Shown in pieces: positions 36,572 to 47,480 of a stretch of DNA of 64,000 nucleotides (position 1 is its first letter; each line of letters begins with the position of its first letter). The stretch is taken from the NCBI GenBank assembly GCA_018466975.1, contig CM031558.1, positions 496,001 to 560,000 on the forward strand, given 5' to 3'. This DNA is from Sparassis latifolia. Its lineage: Eukaryota > Basidiomycota > Agaricomycetes > Polyporales > Sparassidaceae. Under the pieces are notes generated by a model that saw only the letters and a list, made by a program, of their open reading frames with translations, was not told the origin of the DNA and ran no database searches. A program made the position numbers and the translations under genes.

Positions 36572-38633
36572 ATGCCACTGCCATCGCTTTCGATATCAGG
36601 TATGTCATCTCTGCATAGTCTTGATCTACCCACAATAGTATTGATTCAACTCGTAGATCTCAAAGGTAAGGCACTCCAGGCCAAGGATTACAGCACAGCT
36701 CGGATCTCTCGCCTCTCCAGTCCCGCTACCAAGAACCTGAGTTGGGACACCTCGAAGCCTCCTCCGCCCCCGCCTCCACTCAAGAAGCCGGAGAAGATCG
36801 TCCATGCGAATGCCCAACCTCCACCGCCGGCCCATCCGAGCTCCCGACCATCATCACTCGATATTACGAGACCCACTGTCACGGTACACGCAAGGACACC
36901 CAGCAATCTCAAGGAGTCCACCCCCGCTCCCTCTCCAGCCCGCGCTGTACCTGTGAGACCGCCACCTGTCTCCCGGCGGAAAACACGCCCTGACAGTGCG
37001 ACCTCTCCCAGCTTGTCGCGATCGCAGTCAATTCAGAGCGACCGGCAGAGAGAGGTGGACAGGATCGACTGGACCAATCTATCCGCAGAGGACAAGCAGG
37101 TGTTCTTCAGCTGGCTGGATGAGTTCTTTGAGCGGTATCTTAACAGGCCTATACTGGCGAAGAACCCTCAAGACGCCGTCGAGAATGAGGAGGATCCACC
37201 TTCTGTGCAATCCATATCTGCAAGTGCGGCTCGGGCTCCTGCGCGCCCGGCGCCTCCAAGTGCATCTCCGGCCAATACACGACCGGTACGTACACATTCA
37301 GCTAAAGTTCTCTGCACCAGTTCCAATGTATTCCTCGATCGTTGGTCAAACCATCCTGAGAATCGGCCAGTATCTGAGCTCAGTTAGGGCTGGTAATAAT
37401 GGGCTCACTCAAAGTGTTGATCAGTGACGTGGCTTCAGACTATAGAGAAGCGAATGGGGCAGGTCTAAAGGATCTTTTTCCTTTAATGTTAGAAGTACGG
37501 GGGATGACGTGCAAGTTGTTGCAGGAGCATGTGCTCCAGCCCTCAATTCGTACTCAATGGCAACTCACACGTCCTCCGTAGCCCGCGATTAGCATGTCTA
37601 CTCGGCCTAAACAACCATCGCCCCAACCTTCCGCTTATGACGGTGCGGACATTTTCTAACGATGCACCATCTGATACTTAACATCTTCTAGGATCCAGCG
37701 ATGCACTGACATCGTACCCTGCACCGACACTGACAGGCTGTGCGGCCCTCGATCTGGCCCAGTACTTCACGCCTTCCACACACTGGGACTCCTCGTGGTA
37801 CACGAACACCAGCCCGATGCCCCCACCGTTGCAAGGGAATGGTGAGATCGCATTCACCGCGGCGTGGGAGATGCACGGCAGCTGCAAGACGCTCTACGCC
37901 GGCGTGATCTTCGCGGATCTGAGCATGTGCTGGTTCTCTGTGCAGTTCTCCACGAGCACACAGTCGGATCCGAACGACTCCCGCGGTGTGAGGCGCGGCG
38001 CGCAATACCTCCCGTGCCCTGCGGCGATGGACCATGCGGCACTCGTGGAGGCGCACGAGACATATGGAGAGACGGTCGCGGGGTTCGCGGAGAGCTTCGA
38101 GGGAACAGGCGAGTTCTGCGGACGTGGGGAGTGCTGGGACCTTGCGGACGGCGCGCTCAAATACTTTGACCAATTTGACTACGTCCCGAAGCCGGTGCCG
38201 AGCATCTCGCGCACGCACGGGCACCTGATGTTCGAGGGGAAGGTGGCGGACAAGGGGCGCGTGCAGGTGGGTCGCTGGCGGGGCGGTGACGATCGCGTGC
38301 GTAGGGGAGACATCGTTGAGTGGCGCAGTGCGCGGCTCGCGATGGGTCGCGGCGGTTCTGCGATTCTTGGGAACCCGGACCACACTGCCGTGATCGTGAG
38401 CGACGCGGTGCCTACGTGTGCCGTTGGCGATGGGATGAGTGTGACGCCTTCTGGTTTGGGGACGCTCGAGGTAGTGGAGCAGAGCGTGGGCAACCCCTGC
38501 GAGAGCACTCTACAATTTGGGAGGGCTCGAGGAGGGGGAGATTTGGATCTACAGACCGGTGGGTATGTTGGAGTACGTCGGTACTTTACTCGAGGCCAAA
38601 TGTCCTGAGACTGTGTCTGCTCGGAGTGTATGA
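36572..38633 (+). CDS. BBC1/AIM3-type protein with cysteine-proteinase-fold domain (frameshifted)
   Basis: Related to yeast Bbc1, an actin-patch protein that tempers Las17/WASP-driven actin assembly. Exons: 36572-36599, 36657-37285, 37582-37642 and 37692-38633. The N-terminus (MPLPSLSISD then LKGKALQAKD) and the proline-rich linker (SKPPPPPPPLKKPEK) are typical, with a short helical piece IDWTNLSAEDKQVFFSWLDE. The C-terminal domain shows DLAQYFTPSTHWDSSWY, CKTLYAGVIFADLSMCWFS, GECWDLADGALKYFD, SISRTHGHLMFEGKVADKG and RRGDIVEWR. No SH3 domain is present. Near 38486-38490 (a GGG run) the conserved frame shifts by one base: downstream YNLGGLEEGEIWIYRPVG is in another frame, ending at 38631-38633. 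That is either a real inactivating indel or a sequence error. The intron 37286-37581 is long and could hold another exon. Confidence 0.8.
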
Positions 38634-39403
38634 GCCGTTGTACTTATGTTGGAGAGTGACGTCTCGTACCAGTTGTGTGCCGCAGGGATATACAGTAGTT
38701 GAGAAATGTGTTTCATGCCGAGTGTAGCTGGTCTCCTCCGCCGTGCCGCGTTATCGTCGGGGCAAAATTAAGCGCGTGGATCACCTACTTTTTCATCCGC
38801 GTATGTATCGGCAGTTGCTCTGGTGCTGACATCGTTTTGACGTATTGCTCTATAGAATAGTTAGTAGAGAAACCGTCAACTAGTAAGTCGTCGCAAGTAT
38901 TGAAAAAATGTGTCGTTACTTCAGTTGGCGCGTCACACGCCATATAGCACTCCATGGAGCACTGCAATCTCCATAGAGGACGATATGGGATGTGACGTGG
39001 CTGTGGCTCAACTATGGGCTGTGGAAGGTCTTTCTTCAAAGGGCCTCGGGTAGGGTTGAACAGCCGAACAACGTAGTCTGAGCGGACTCTTCTCGATCCG
39101 CGGAAGATTCATCAGGGAAAACCTCCCGCGCAAATTGGTCAAAATTATATGTTAATTGTCAAGAATAGTCGAGATTCTACGTGTTCCAGCGATTATCAAG
39201 ATTGTTGAGAATTACATGAAATAGACGGCCCCTGCCGATTTCACTTATTAATTCTCAACATTTCTTAACATTACACACATTTGTTACAGGGTTTTCTCTT
39301 CAATTCTTGCTATTATACATGTTGTGACAACGAATCAGGCCTCATTTACTCAATAATACAGTAGGAAAATGAGCATGTTATTAGACAGTACAAAGTATAA
39401 TAC
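38634..39403. other. AT-rich spacer with a small hairpin
   Basis: No gene recognised. Contains an 11-bp perfect inverted repeat (GTTGAGAATTA at 39204-39214 with its complement at 39249-39259) within an AT-rich 250-bp stretch. Confidence 0.45.
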
Positions 39404-39910
39404 TTAAAGAGATATGTTAGTCATCGAAAGGGCACTTGCATACCGCCTGGGCAAATAAGGGAGAAAAATCGCCAGCATACCATCCCGCATCCTAAGAGGC
39501 CGTGAGGGTTTCGCAGTCACGTTCACAAAGACACGGTCGTTGGAGGTGCCCCCTCCGATCGTACCAGCGGGCGCATGCGAGGAAAGCTCGAACCTCTCGA
39601 CATAATAGCTCGGCAAAATCGCAGCCGCGGACCTCCTGAGCCAGCCGCCCCTTCTCCGTGCATCATCTGTACCGGCAGAGACGAGATCATTGGAATTGCC
39701 GTACTCATTTGGCAATGCACGATCTGATGGACCAGGAGGGGAGCAAGGGGGCGGGTGTGCGTAGTCATAGTCAACGGCTTCGAGGTCATATATTCCTGGT
39801 GTGGATTGTTCGTGCGCAGATGACGGCTCGGGGTCATTGTACGCAAGGGGGTGGTAACCGCTGCGGGGGTTTATGGGGTGGTGCGGGTCGACTCCAGCGT
39901 CCGACTAAAT
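39404..39910 (-). pseudogene. Truncated BSD2-like (metal homeostasis) gene fragment
   Basis: Reading the minus strand from about 39910, one frame gives DPHHPINPRSGYHPL, YDLEAVDYDYAHPPP, PNEYGNSNDL, ILPSYYVERFELSS and IGGGTSNDRVFVNVTAKPSR. These match the cytosolic N-terminal half of fungal Bsd2/NEDD4-interacting (Ndfip-like) proteins. The PPxY region and the three membrane segments that should follow are absent: after AKPSRPL the similarity fades and a stop comes at 39404. The upstream start is also missing. It is best read as a partial gene copy or a 3'-deleted gene. Recognition rests on remembered family composition, so moderate confidence. Confidence 0.5.
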
Positions 39911-40771
39911 TTGATGTGTTGAGGGGGGCCGGAGTCGGAGCATCCATAGATGCCCTGCATTTTCATTTTACTAGTAACCGAGTTAGTCTTTCAGCGAGGC
40001 ACATAGAACGTAGTGACGCGCCTCGAGTGTTGCCCTTGTGCTACTACACAATACTATGCCTAGCATTGCGTGCCAATATCAGCTTTAAATGCATCTGTGA
40101 GGGGTGACAGAGAAAGCACGTACCATAGAATAAGTGTTGCGGGTCAACAAAGACGTGAATATGAAGCAGAGAAGACGGACGCTGCAGTGAACCAGTGCTT
40201 GCTCTTGTTTGGTCCAATCAACGTCATCACGTGCCGTTGGACTTAGCAATTCCTGGGCGATGACTTCAACTCACCCTTGCAAGTTGCATCGTCACTGGTT
40301 GATCACCTATACCCCATATCCCGCACTTATCTCGCAGCTCATATCTCCTGCCTTGCCTGGCATCTCCCACCTTACCTGCCTCGCTGACTGCATCTGTCCA
40401 GCCTCCACATGTCATCTCGCCCTTGCATCTTGCCTCCTCCACCTCTCTCGCCTCACGCCTTTGTACACCTTGCATCTGCTGTCCCGCATTCTCGCCTGCC
40501 TCGCGTTCTTACCCATGCTGCTCAGTTGGACACATCGGCAACATCTAATACACCATTCGGATCGCTTCAAACCGGCTGCTGCATTTACAGCCATCTTTGC
40601 TGAGTGTCGAGCCGGTGCTGTTTCTGCTTTTGCTGTGTGATCATGGTAAGCACTGGTTCAGCTGATGACTCTCTTCAAGAGTGTTCTGGAGGAACTGTTT
40701 TCCAAGATCCCAGTAGAGTTTCTGATTAGCATACAATTTACATGTAATTATGAGGTTTTCAAATCAGATTA
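39911..40771. other. Intergenic, includes pyrimidine-rich low-complexity tract
   Basis: 40300-40520 is strongly C/T-rich with recurring CTCGCC/CTTGCCT words; the open frame across it (40209-40640) is explained by this composition. Nothing else recognised. Confidence 0.5.
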
Positions 40772-41020
40772 TCATTGAAGTTGAGATATTGAGTGACTTT
40801 CCTCAGTGCACGATGCACTTCAAATTTTCTCGTTCTTGTGAATTATCCACAATTATCATACATTTCTTCACAATTGTGCTGGGTGGTTTTTCCTGATGTC
40901 ATTGAAGTTGAGAAATTAAGTGACTTTCCTCACAATGCACTCCAAATTTTTTCATTCTCATGAATTATCCACAATTATCATATAATTCTTCGCAATTGCG
41001 CTGGGAGGTTTTTCCTGATG
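40772..41020. repeat. Tandem duplication of about 125 bp
   Basis: 40772-40898 and 40899-41020 are diverged direct copies, both beginning TCATTGAAGTTGAGA and ending GGTTTTTCCTGATG. The second copy overlaps the last codons of the kinase-zinc-finger gene, so the duplication touches its 3' end. Confidence 0.85.
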
Positions 41021-41990
41021 TTCTCGTGCTTGTGCTTCTCGTAGAGGATGACTCTACTACGGTTGCGCTCAGCCGCACAGGCACGACCCTTCTTAGACGG
41101 AAGTTTGCAGTGACCTAGCGGGTCGTTCCGTTTCAGCTTCTTGCTAGGACTGGGGCAAACCCATCGCTGCTCATTCTCCATATCAAAATGTTGCGCCAGC
41201 TTGTGGCGAACACGATCCTTCTTCCTGCAGGTGGCAGTACAGTCTTGATAGAGACATTCAACCTCCTAAATATGAAACAAATTAATACCAAAGTTGAGAC
41301 AAAGCAACTGGATGGAATTTCATCCTCACCAACTTACTTGCAGACTTTGCTGTCCTGTCATTCTTGGATGAGCCATCAAAGCGGCCATCAAACATGGCTG
41401 TGCATTTCACTGAGCCACAGCGACCATCCGTAGGACAGCTATGGAAGTATCGGGTTACGAATTCTTCGAGGATCGGGATATTGTTCTCCGTAGAGTGAAG
41501 GGCAACCATGAAGAGCACATGGAAAAAACTCTCGAGCTCGTCGGCAACAGTAATTGGACCATCCGGATGGTTCAGCGAATGAACCGCCACGTACGCCTGA
41601 GTACCCTGCACACATGAATAATCATCTGAACAGCTGTCATACCATGCCAAAAAGCTTGCATACCGTTACGCCTTGAATTCTGATGGCTTCCTTCATGCCG
41701 TTGAGTCCATCATGCACAGGTCTGGAGAGTTCCCAATCACACAACATTCCCCGCCGTTTAGCTATGCCCTGAAGTGCAGGCTTCTCGAAAATGAGAATAT
41801 TCCCTGCACTGATGTCGCAATGCATCAACCCGGCCCTTTTGACTGCCTGCCTGTGCGCTAAACATCCATCATTAGGGTGAATGAGACCTCACACAAAACA
41901 TCAGCAAACTCACTCTCCATGCAATCGGCTATGATCCTCACCAACTCCTGACCATCACGATGGTGACCCACTGGACAACATACCTCTTGT
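40978..41990 (-). CDS. FunK1 kinase C-lobe fused to a two-zinc-finger domain (5' truncated)
   Basis: Exons read: 41947-41914, 41857-41664, 41605-41330 and 41265-40978; all join in phase. The kinase part has ELVRIIADCMETHRQ, the catalytic loop LMHCDISAGNIL (HCD in place of HRD), MLCDWELSRP in the metal-binding position, GTQAYVAVHSL and DELESFFHVLFMV, all typical of the fungal-specific FunK1 family. After a linker the last exon encodes CLYQDC, HKLAQHF, WVCPSPSKKLKRNDPLGHC, matching the zinc-finger pair of the three neighbouring genes, though the second CxxC is degraded to CPSP. The N-lobe is missing: the homology stops at about 41,990, where dispersed GACCGNGACGA repeat DNA begins. The fragment may be transcribed but is unlikely to be an active kinase. 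Confidence 0.7.
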
Positions 41991-42000
41991 AGTCGAAGAC

Positions 42001-43487
42001 TTAACTGTAGGGGACCAGGACCGGGACGATGACCGAGACGATGACCGAGACGATGACCGGGACGAGGACCTTGATGACGAGGGGATGAGGACCGGGACGA
42101 GCACTGATCGCCGTCCTCATTTGTTCACGAAATGTGTCGTGGTGCTCTGGCCTTGGTAAGCACAAACATCTCACTGCGTCTGAACCCTCTGCTTTCCATG
42201 GGATGGCACCAACCATATGCAGCGAAGCATTGATCTTCCCATTCGGAAGTACCACCTGCCCAGCAAGACACTCCGGTTTGTCGCTGCAATGTCTCTTCAG
42301 TGCATCCCCACGCGTATAAGGATGTTTACACGACGGGCACACCCACTGACAATGCTCGTGCGCCAGCCAATGCGTCACCATGTGTCGCATCCGGTCTGCC
42401 TCGTGCTGTTTACCATCACTCCGCCACACCCAGTCGCAGTCGTGGTACAGGCAGTACCAGACCTGCACTGACCCATCCTGCAATCCATGATATCAGATTG
42501 GTGAACTTGGAGACTGGAAGAACATTGCTCACTATAGTCTCCTCTCTCAGGTGTTGCTCCTCCTCCGGGGTCGAGGTTGGTACAGCAGCCTTCTTCATCG
42601 TCCGCGCCCTCCTTGCGCGCCTGTGAGCTTGAGCGGATGTGGTACATCTTGGCGCAGTGCTCCCTGCCAGACGGGACGGCCCGGCGACAGGCCCGAGAGA
42701 CTCCCAGTTCGGGATGAAGTCCTCGTCGTCGTCCTCCTGCTTACGTCGATGCTTCCTGGGCCGCGATGGGCCCGCTTCACTCTCCTCGGATGTTGACAAC
42801 TCGTCATCTAGACTGGGTGATTCGAAGCTGGCTTCTCGCTTCCGCCTGGAATGAGAATGCCCTGCCCGTGGCTTGCGAGATTAGAAACGTTGATGTTAGT
42901 ATAGGAGGTAGGTTAACCTAAAAAGTGAAGGGCATACCTGAACTTGTGTGAAGGGCGGCCGCGGCGACAATAACGACATAGATGAAGACGGCGAATATGC
43001 TGCCCAGGATAAAGGGGATGATGACGGGGACGAGGGGGACGAGGACCGGGACAAGGATCATGACGATGACCGTGATGATGACAGGGTCGAGGACCAGGAC
43101 CAGGACCGAGACGATGACCGAGACAATGATCGAGATGAAGACCGGGACGAGGACCGTGATGACGACGGAGAAGAGGACCGGGACGAGGACGGCGAGGATG
43201 ATGAACATGGCGGCACTGACATTGTGGAGGACGCAGCGCCATCCTCAGTCATTTCATCCCATTCCGCACACAACTCCGAATGAATTCGCGCGACGCACGC
43301 GTCAATGTTCTCCGTCTCCTCGACATAAACTGCCGATTTCGGCATATCCACGTTCAACACCCCGGCCAACCAGTCCAACTGAAGAAATTGAGTACCCTGA
43401 ATTCAAACCCCGATGACAAAGACGTACCCGTGGAAGTAGCGTACCGTCGTCGTCGTACTGGAGAGGGTTCAGTATCATGAAAGACAT
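42001..43487 (-). pseudogene. Broken zinc-finger/Ser-Arg-repeat gene (copy A)
   Basis: Close copy of the intact gene at 46049-47480 with the same three-exon plan: 43487-42938, 42871-42533, 42477-42001. Exon 2 and most of exon 3 are intact, with zinc ligands CLYHDC...HMVTH and CPSCKHPYTRGDALKRHC. Exon 1 has a net 8-base deletion after GLNSG that shifts frame, and the Ser/Arg repeat frame has an in-frame TGA at 43058-43060 where repeat units normally have CGA. The C-terminus diverges from the intact copy right after HDTFRE, where repeat DNA like that of exon 1 follows to the stop. Together these make a functional full-length product unlikely. Confidence 0.8.
42008..42100. repeat. Displaced minisatellite at the copy A / kinase junction
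   Basis: Tandem GACCGNGACGATGA-type units, the same type as in exon 1 of copy A (43020-43200), lie here at its 3' end, directly beside the truncated kinase. Confidence 0.75.
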
Positions 43488-46048
43488 GCTTCACCAAATA
43501 GACGGAGAGCGGGAGTGAATGGCTGAGGAAATCGAATGCAATCACATGGAAGTTCCTGCGCTTTATCGACAGAGTGTCACAGTCTGGGGAATCCCATAAT
43601 CATTAGTTTCCCCACGAACGTAATGAATGTTCAACGTACACAGATGAGGTGCATTCACGATACCTTTGGTGTTGTCTTTCTTTGTGACACCGTAAATAGC
43701 GAGGATCCTAATGCGAGAACACTGATAAATGAATGAGCGTCGCAAGAGATCGGTTAGGACATGGTCGTAGATACTGACCATACTAATATGCCGGGAACAA
43801 AACTTTGACGGTGAAGTAAGAAATGGGAGGCAGAAATCGTTCCAGAGACAGACGGTGTTTGAAGACGGGTTGAAAGAAGTCGTTCCCTCGCCCGCGTTAA
43901 ATGTCAAGCTTCAAACAAAGAAACATAAAGCACCATTGTGAACCATATACGGAGACTCGAAACCATTGTGTGCATGTAGGCGTTCGAGTACAAAGAAACT
44001 GGGTGGAGAATGTAGACTAGTACTTTTCCGAGCACGTCGAATCACCGTCATCACAAGGGAAACAGCATTGGCGGCAGGACTGGAAGTGACTGTCACCACT
44101 CTTCATTGAATGCAAGTACGCGGGGGAAATGCTTAGCTCCAGATAAAGTGGTGAGGGAGGTGCGCTGATGGGTCGTTCCTGCGCTCAGTAATGATCGCTC
44201 CTCCGCGACAGTAAATAGGCCCTAAGTGAATGAATATGTCTGAGTGATAACCATCGTTGTACGAAAGACCGGTAAGTGGGAACAAAGATTTGGCGGCTGC
44301 TCGAAAAGCGGTATTGTGCTTCCATTCTTCCCTGATAAGCGAACGTTCGTCAAAGAAACACAGAATGGAGAGGCATGTGCGCAAAAATCAACGCTCTGAA
44401 GCGCCTTGGCTGCTTGCTGCCGCAAAACTGACATGGAAACCACGCGGCAAAGATTCGACATTCATCTCTCCCACTAACAAATGGCTTAGTAGGCAGCCTT
44501 AAATATGCTACATGCACTCACCGTGGACGGTACATATGTTCTATAGGCGAGAATAGTGCACTAGCTGCAAAACAGGGTCGATGGATGCCGAATTATAAAG
44601 AGCACGTCAACGCGCCCATCCATTACAATGACGGAGTAACATTGACGAATTCGGGGTTGACGATGGTCCACCGCAAGATCTTTCAACTTGGTGATCTATG
44701 ATAACGAAAATGTCCTCCTGCTCCTAACAAATATCTGGAAGACTCTCCACCAGGACATGAGGCAAGTACATGAGTGCTGCCTCAGACGGGTACGCCAGTC
44801 TGCAGCACGGAACAATGGAATTCTACAGCATGAACCAGTACCATGCTACACAGAGACGACTATCGTGCAAACTTTGCCATCTTGCCAACTGCAGATGTGA
44901 TGGAAGATCACCTCTGCGGACCAGCTCGTCAACGACGCCTCGGTCATTAGGGAAAGAGTCATCCGAAACAAAAACCACGATGAAAAGTAGAAATGCCGGA
45001 TGAAATCACTTTGAATGAAGATACACACACGACGCACTTACTGCGCATTAAATGGACAGTAGCAAGAAGAGACGCTCGTTTCGCGGCAGCTTCTGCATGC
45101 TATCTTTCAAATATCATTCCTTCGAATCTCAGACAGTGCGGCCGCAACCAGAGCTAGTGGGCGTGGGACATTCCACTGTTTTCACTGACCAGCGAGGTGG
45201 TGACAAGAGGAACACATCAAAGAAGAAAGGTAGGAATCGCACACTCACCATGCACAGAAATGTCAAGCTAATTTCTAGCGAACTTAGTCTTCGTCACATG
45301 TACACACATCTGCTCTGGTAAACGACGGTGATCGTAGTCCTGCGAGGTGTATATGTATTAGAGTATGCAGTTCAATCCATCAGCAGATGAAGGACAATGG
45401 GCAGAGTCTCATCGACACAGAAGCACAACGAACAGGTGAACATTGAAGAAGGCACGAAACCACATGAACTGACGTATCCATGTAGCCTAGCGAGTTTCGC
45501 ACTCACAGCTACCACCATCGAATTACGACATACACGTCCAACACAATTCACGCAGCATTGTATTGAACAGTGGACCAGGGATCAACGATACGTACTGCAT
45601 GTTGAGGCGTGAACAAAATGTGCCCCGTGCAACTATGGTGGGGGAGAAATGCAAGGGTCCGACCATCACCAACAACACAGCCCACCACAGTAGATAACTC
45701 GGCTCGGAAGTGACACACCAATATGCGTTGAGGCTGGACATTTGAAACTTTTCGCAGATAATCTGACAATGTCTGAGGTTGGCTGTCCTTTGTTTAACGG
45801 AGCGGACCATGACAGACATCGTCGCACGCCACTCAGTCGCAGACACCGTGGTTGGAGGAAGAGTTGATAAACACACGTGACGCTACTGTGTCGCGCTCCC
45901 GTGACAACAAAGTGCAAACCTCAAACAAAACGCGTATCGCCAGGTCAAAAGAATTATAAAAAGCGACACAATGTCAACAGCGCTAGGATAAAATACAGCA
46001 CAAATATATATCAGATAAGTTACATCCAACCTGCCCAGTCAGTACCAG
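43488..46048. other. 2.5-kb interval between copies A and B; no gene recognised
   Basis: Scattered short open frames on both strands (for example 44257-44502 plus, 45523-45876 minus) with no family motif. Its character is like the gene-poor 30-35 kb stretch. Confidence 0.4.
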
Positions 46049-47480
46049 TCAATCATGCGTATGTCTATGTTTGCATGTCATTGGCTTTTCGGGGTCGATG
46101 CCGTGTTCCCGCCGGAGCTCTAACAGCACTTCACGAAACGGGTCGTGGTGCTCTGGCCTTGGTAACCGCAAACATCTCACCGCATCCGAACCCTCTGCTT
46201 TCCATGGGATGGCACCAAACATATGCAGCGAAGCATCGATCTTCCCATTCGGAAGTACCACCTGCCCAACAAGACACTCCGGTTTGTCGCTGCAATGTCT
46301 CTTCAGCGCATCCCCACGCGTATAAGGATGTTTACACGATGGGCATATCCACTGACAACGCTCGTGCGCCAGCCAATGCGTCACCATGTGTCGCATCCGG
46401 TCTGCCTCGTGCTGTTTACCATCACTCCGCCACACCCAGTCGCAGTCGTGGTACAGGCAGTACCAGACCTGCACTGACCCATCCTGCAATCCATGATATC
46501 AGATTGGTGAACTTGGAGACTGGAAGAACATTGCTCACTATAGTCTCCTCCCTCAGGTCCTCATCCTCTTCCGGTGTCGAGGTCGGTACAGTAGCCTTCT
46601 TCATCGTCCGCGCACTCCTTGCGCGCCTGCGACCTCGAGTAGATGTGGTACGTCTTGGTGCAGTGCTCCCTGCCAGACGGGACGGCCCAGCGACAGGCCC
46701 GAGAGACTCCCAGTTCGGGATGAAGTCGTCGTCGTCATCCTCCTGCTTGCGTCGATACTTCCTGGGCCGCGATGGGCCCGCTTCACTCTCCTCGGATGTG
46801 GACGACTCGTCGTCTACACTGGGTGATTCGAAGCTGCTGGCTTCTCGCTTCCGCCTGGAACGAGAAGGCCCTGCCCGTGGCTTGCGAGAATAGAAACATC
46901 GAGGTTAGTATAGGAATTGGTTAACCAAAAGAAGTGATGGGCATACCTGATGTTGTCTCGACGGCGATGGCGAAGATGAACTTGATGAGCACGAGGACGA
47001 CCGGGACGAGGACCTAGATGAAGACCGAGACGGGGACGGAGAGGATGACCGGGAAGACGACCAGAAAGACGACCGGGATGACGACCGAGACGACGACCGA
47101 GATGAGGAAGGAGACGAGGACAGCGACGAGGACAGGGACCAGGACCGTGACGACGAGGGGGATGACGGCGAGGACAAGGACGACGATGAACAGGGCAGCG
47201 TTGACATTGTGGAGGACGCATCGCTGTCCTCAGTGGTTTCGTCCCATTCCGCACACAACTCCGAATGAATTCTCGCGACGCACGCGTCAATGTCCTCCGT
47301 CTCCTCGACATAAACTGCCGATTTCGGCATATCCACGTTCAACACCCCAGCCAACCAGTCGGGAAGACCCAACTGAAGAAAATGAGCACCTGAATTCAAA
47401 CCCAGATGACAAAGACATACCCGTGGAAGCAGGCTGCCGTCGTCGTCGTACTGCAGAGGGTTCAGTATCATGAAAGACAT
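46049..47480 (-). CDS. Two-zinc-finger protein with Ser/Arg repeat (intact copy B)
   Basis: Three exons, 47480-46947, 46880-46539 and 46483-46049, 436 residues, no disruption. The N-terminal about 70 residues (MSFMILNPLQYDDDG... DWLAGVLNVDMPKS... VARIHSELCAEWDE) precede an 80-residue Ser/Arg/Pro repeat like an RS domain. Exon 2 encodes a charged linker (KREASSFESPSVDDE, KYRRKQEDDDDDFIPNWE). Exon 3 has finger 1, C-x4-C with HMVTH, and finger 2, CPSCKHPYTRGDALKRHC-x5-C, then a tail PW-x3-G...RLPRPEHHDPF...LRREHG shared with the paralogues. A TATAAAT box at 47568-47574 lies about 90 bp upstream of the ATG. Function unknown; nucleic-acid binding is a fair guess from the fingers and RS repeat. Confidence 0.82.

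Noticed and set aside
37688..38383. 231-codon minus-strand open frame
   Set aside because: Antisense of the BBC1-like C-terminal domain, an effect of GC-rich coding sequence on the other strand.
40209..40640. 143-codon plus frame rich in Leu/Ser/Pro/Cys
   Set aside because: Lies on a C/T-rich low-complexity tract and shows no family motif.
42948..43283. Asp/Arg-rich plus-strand frame
   Set aside because: Antisense of the Ser/Arg repeat of copy A; flanking conserved exons are on the minus strand.
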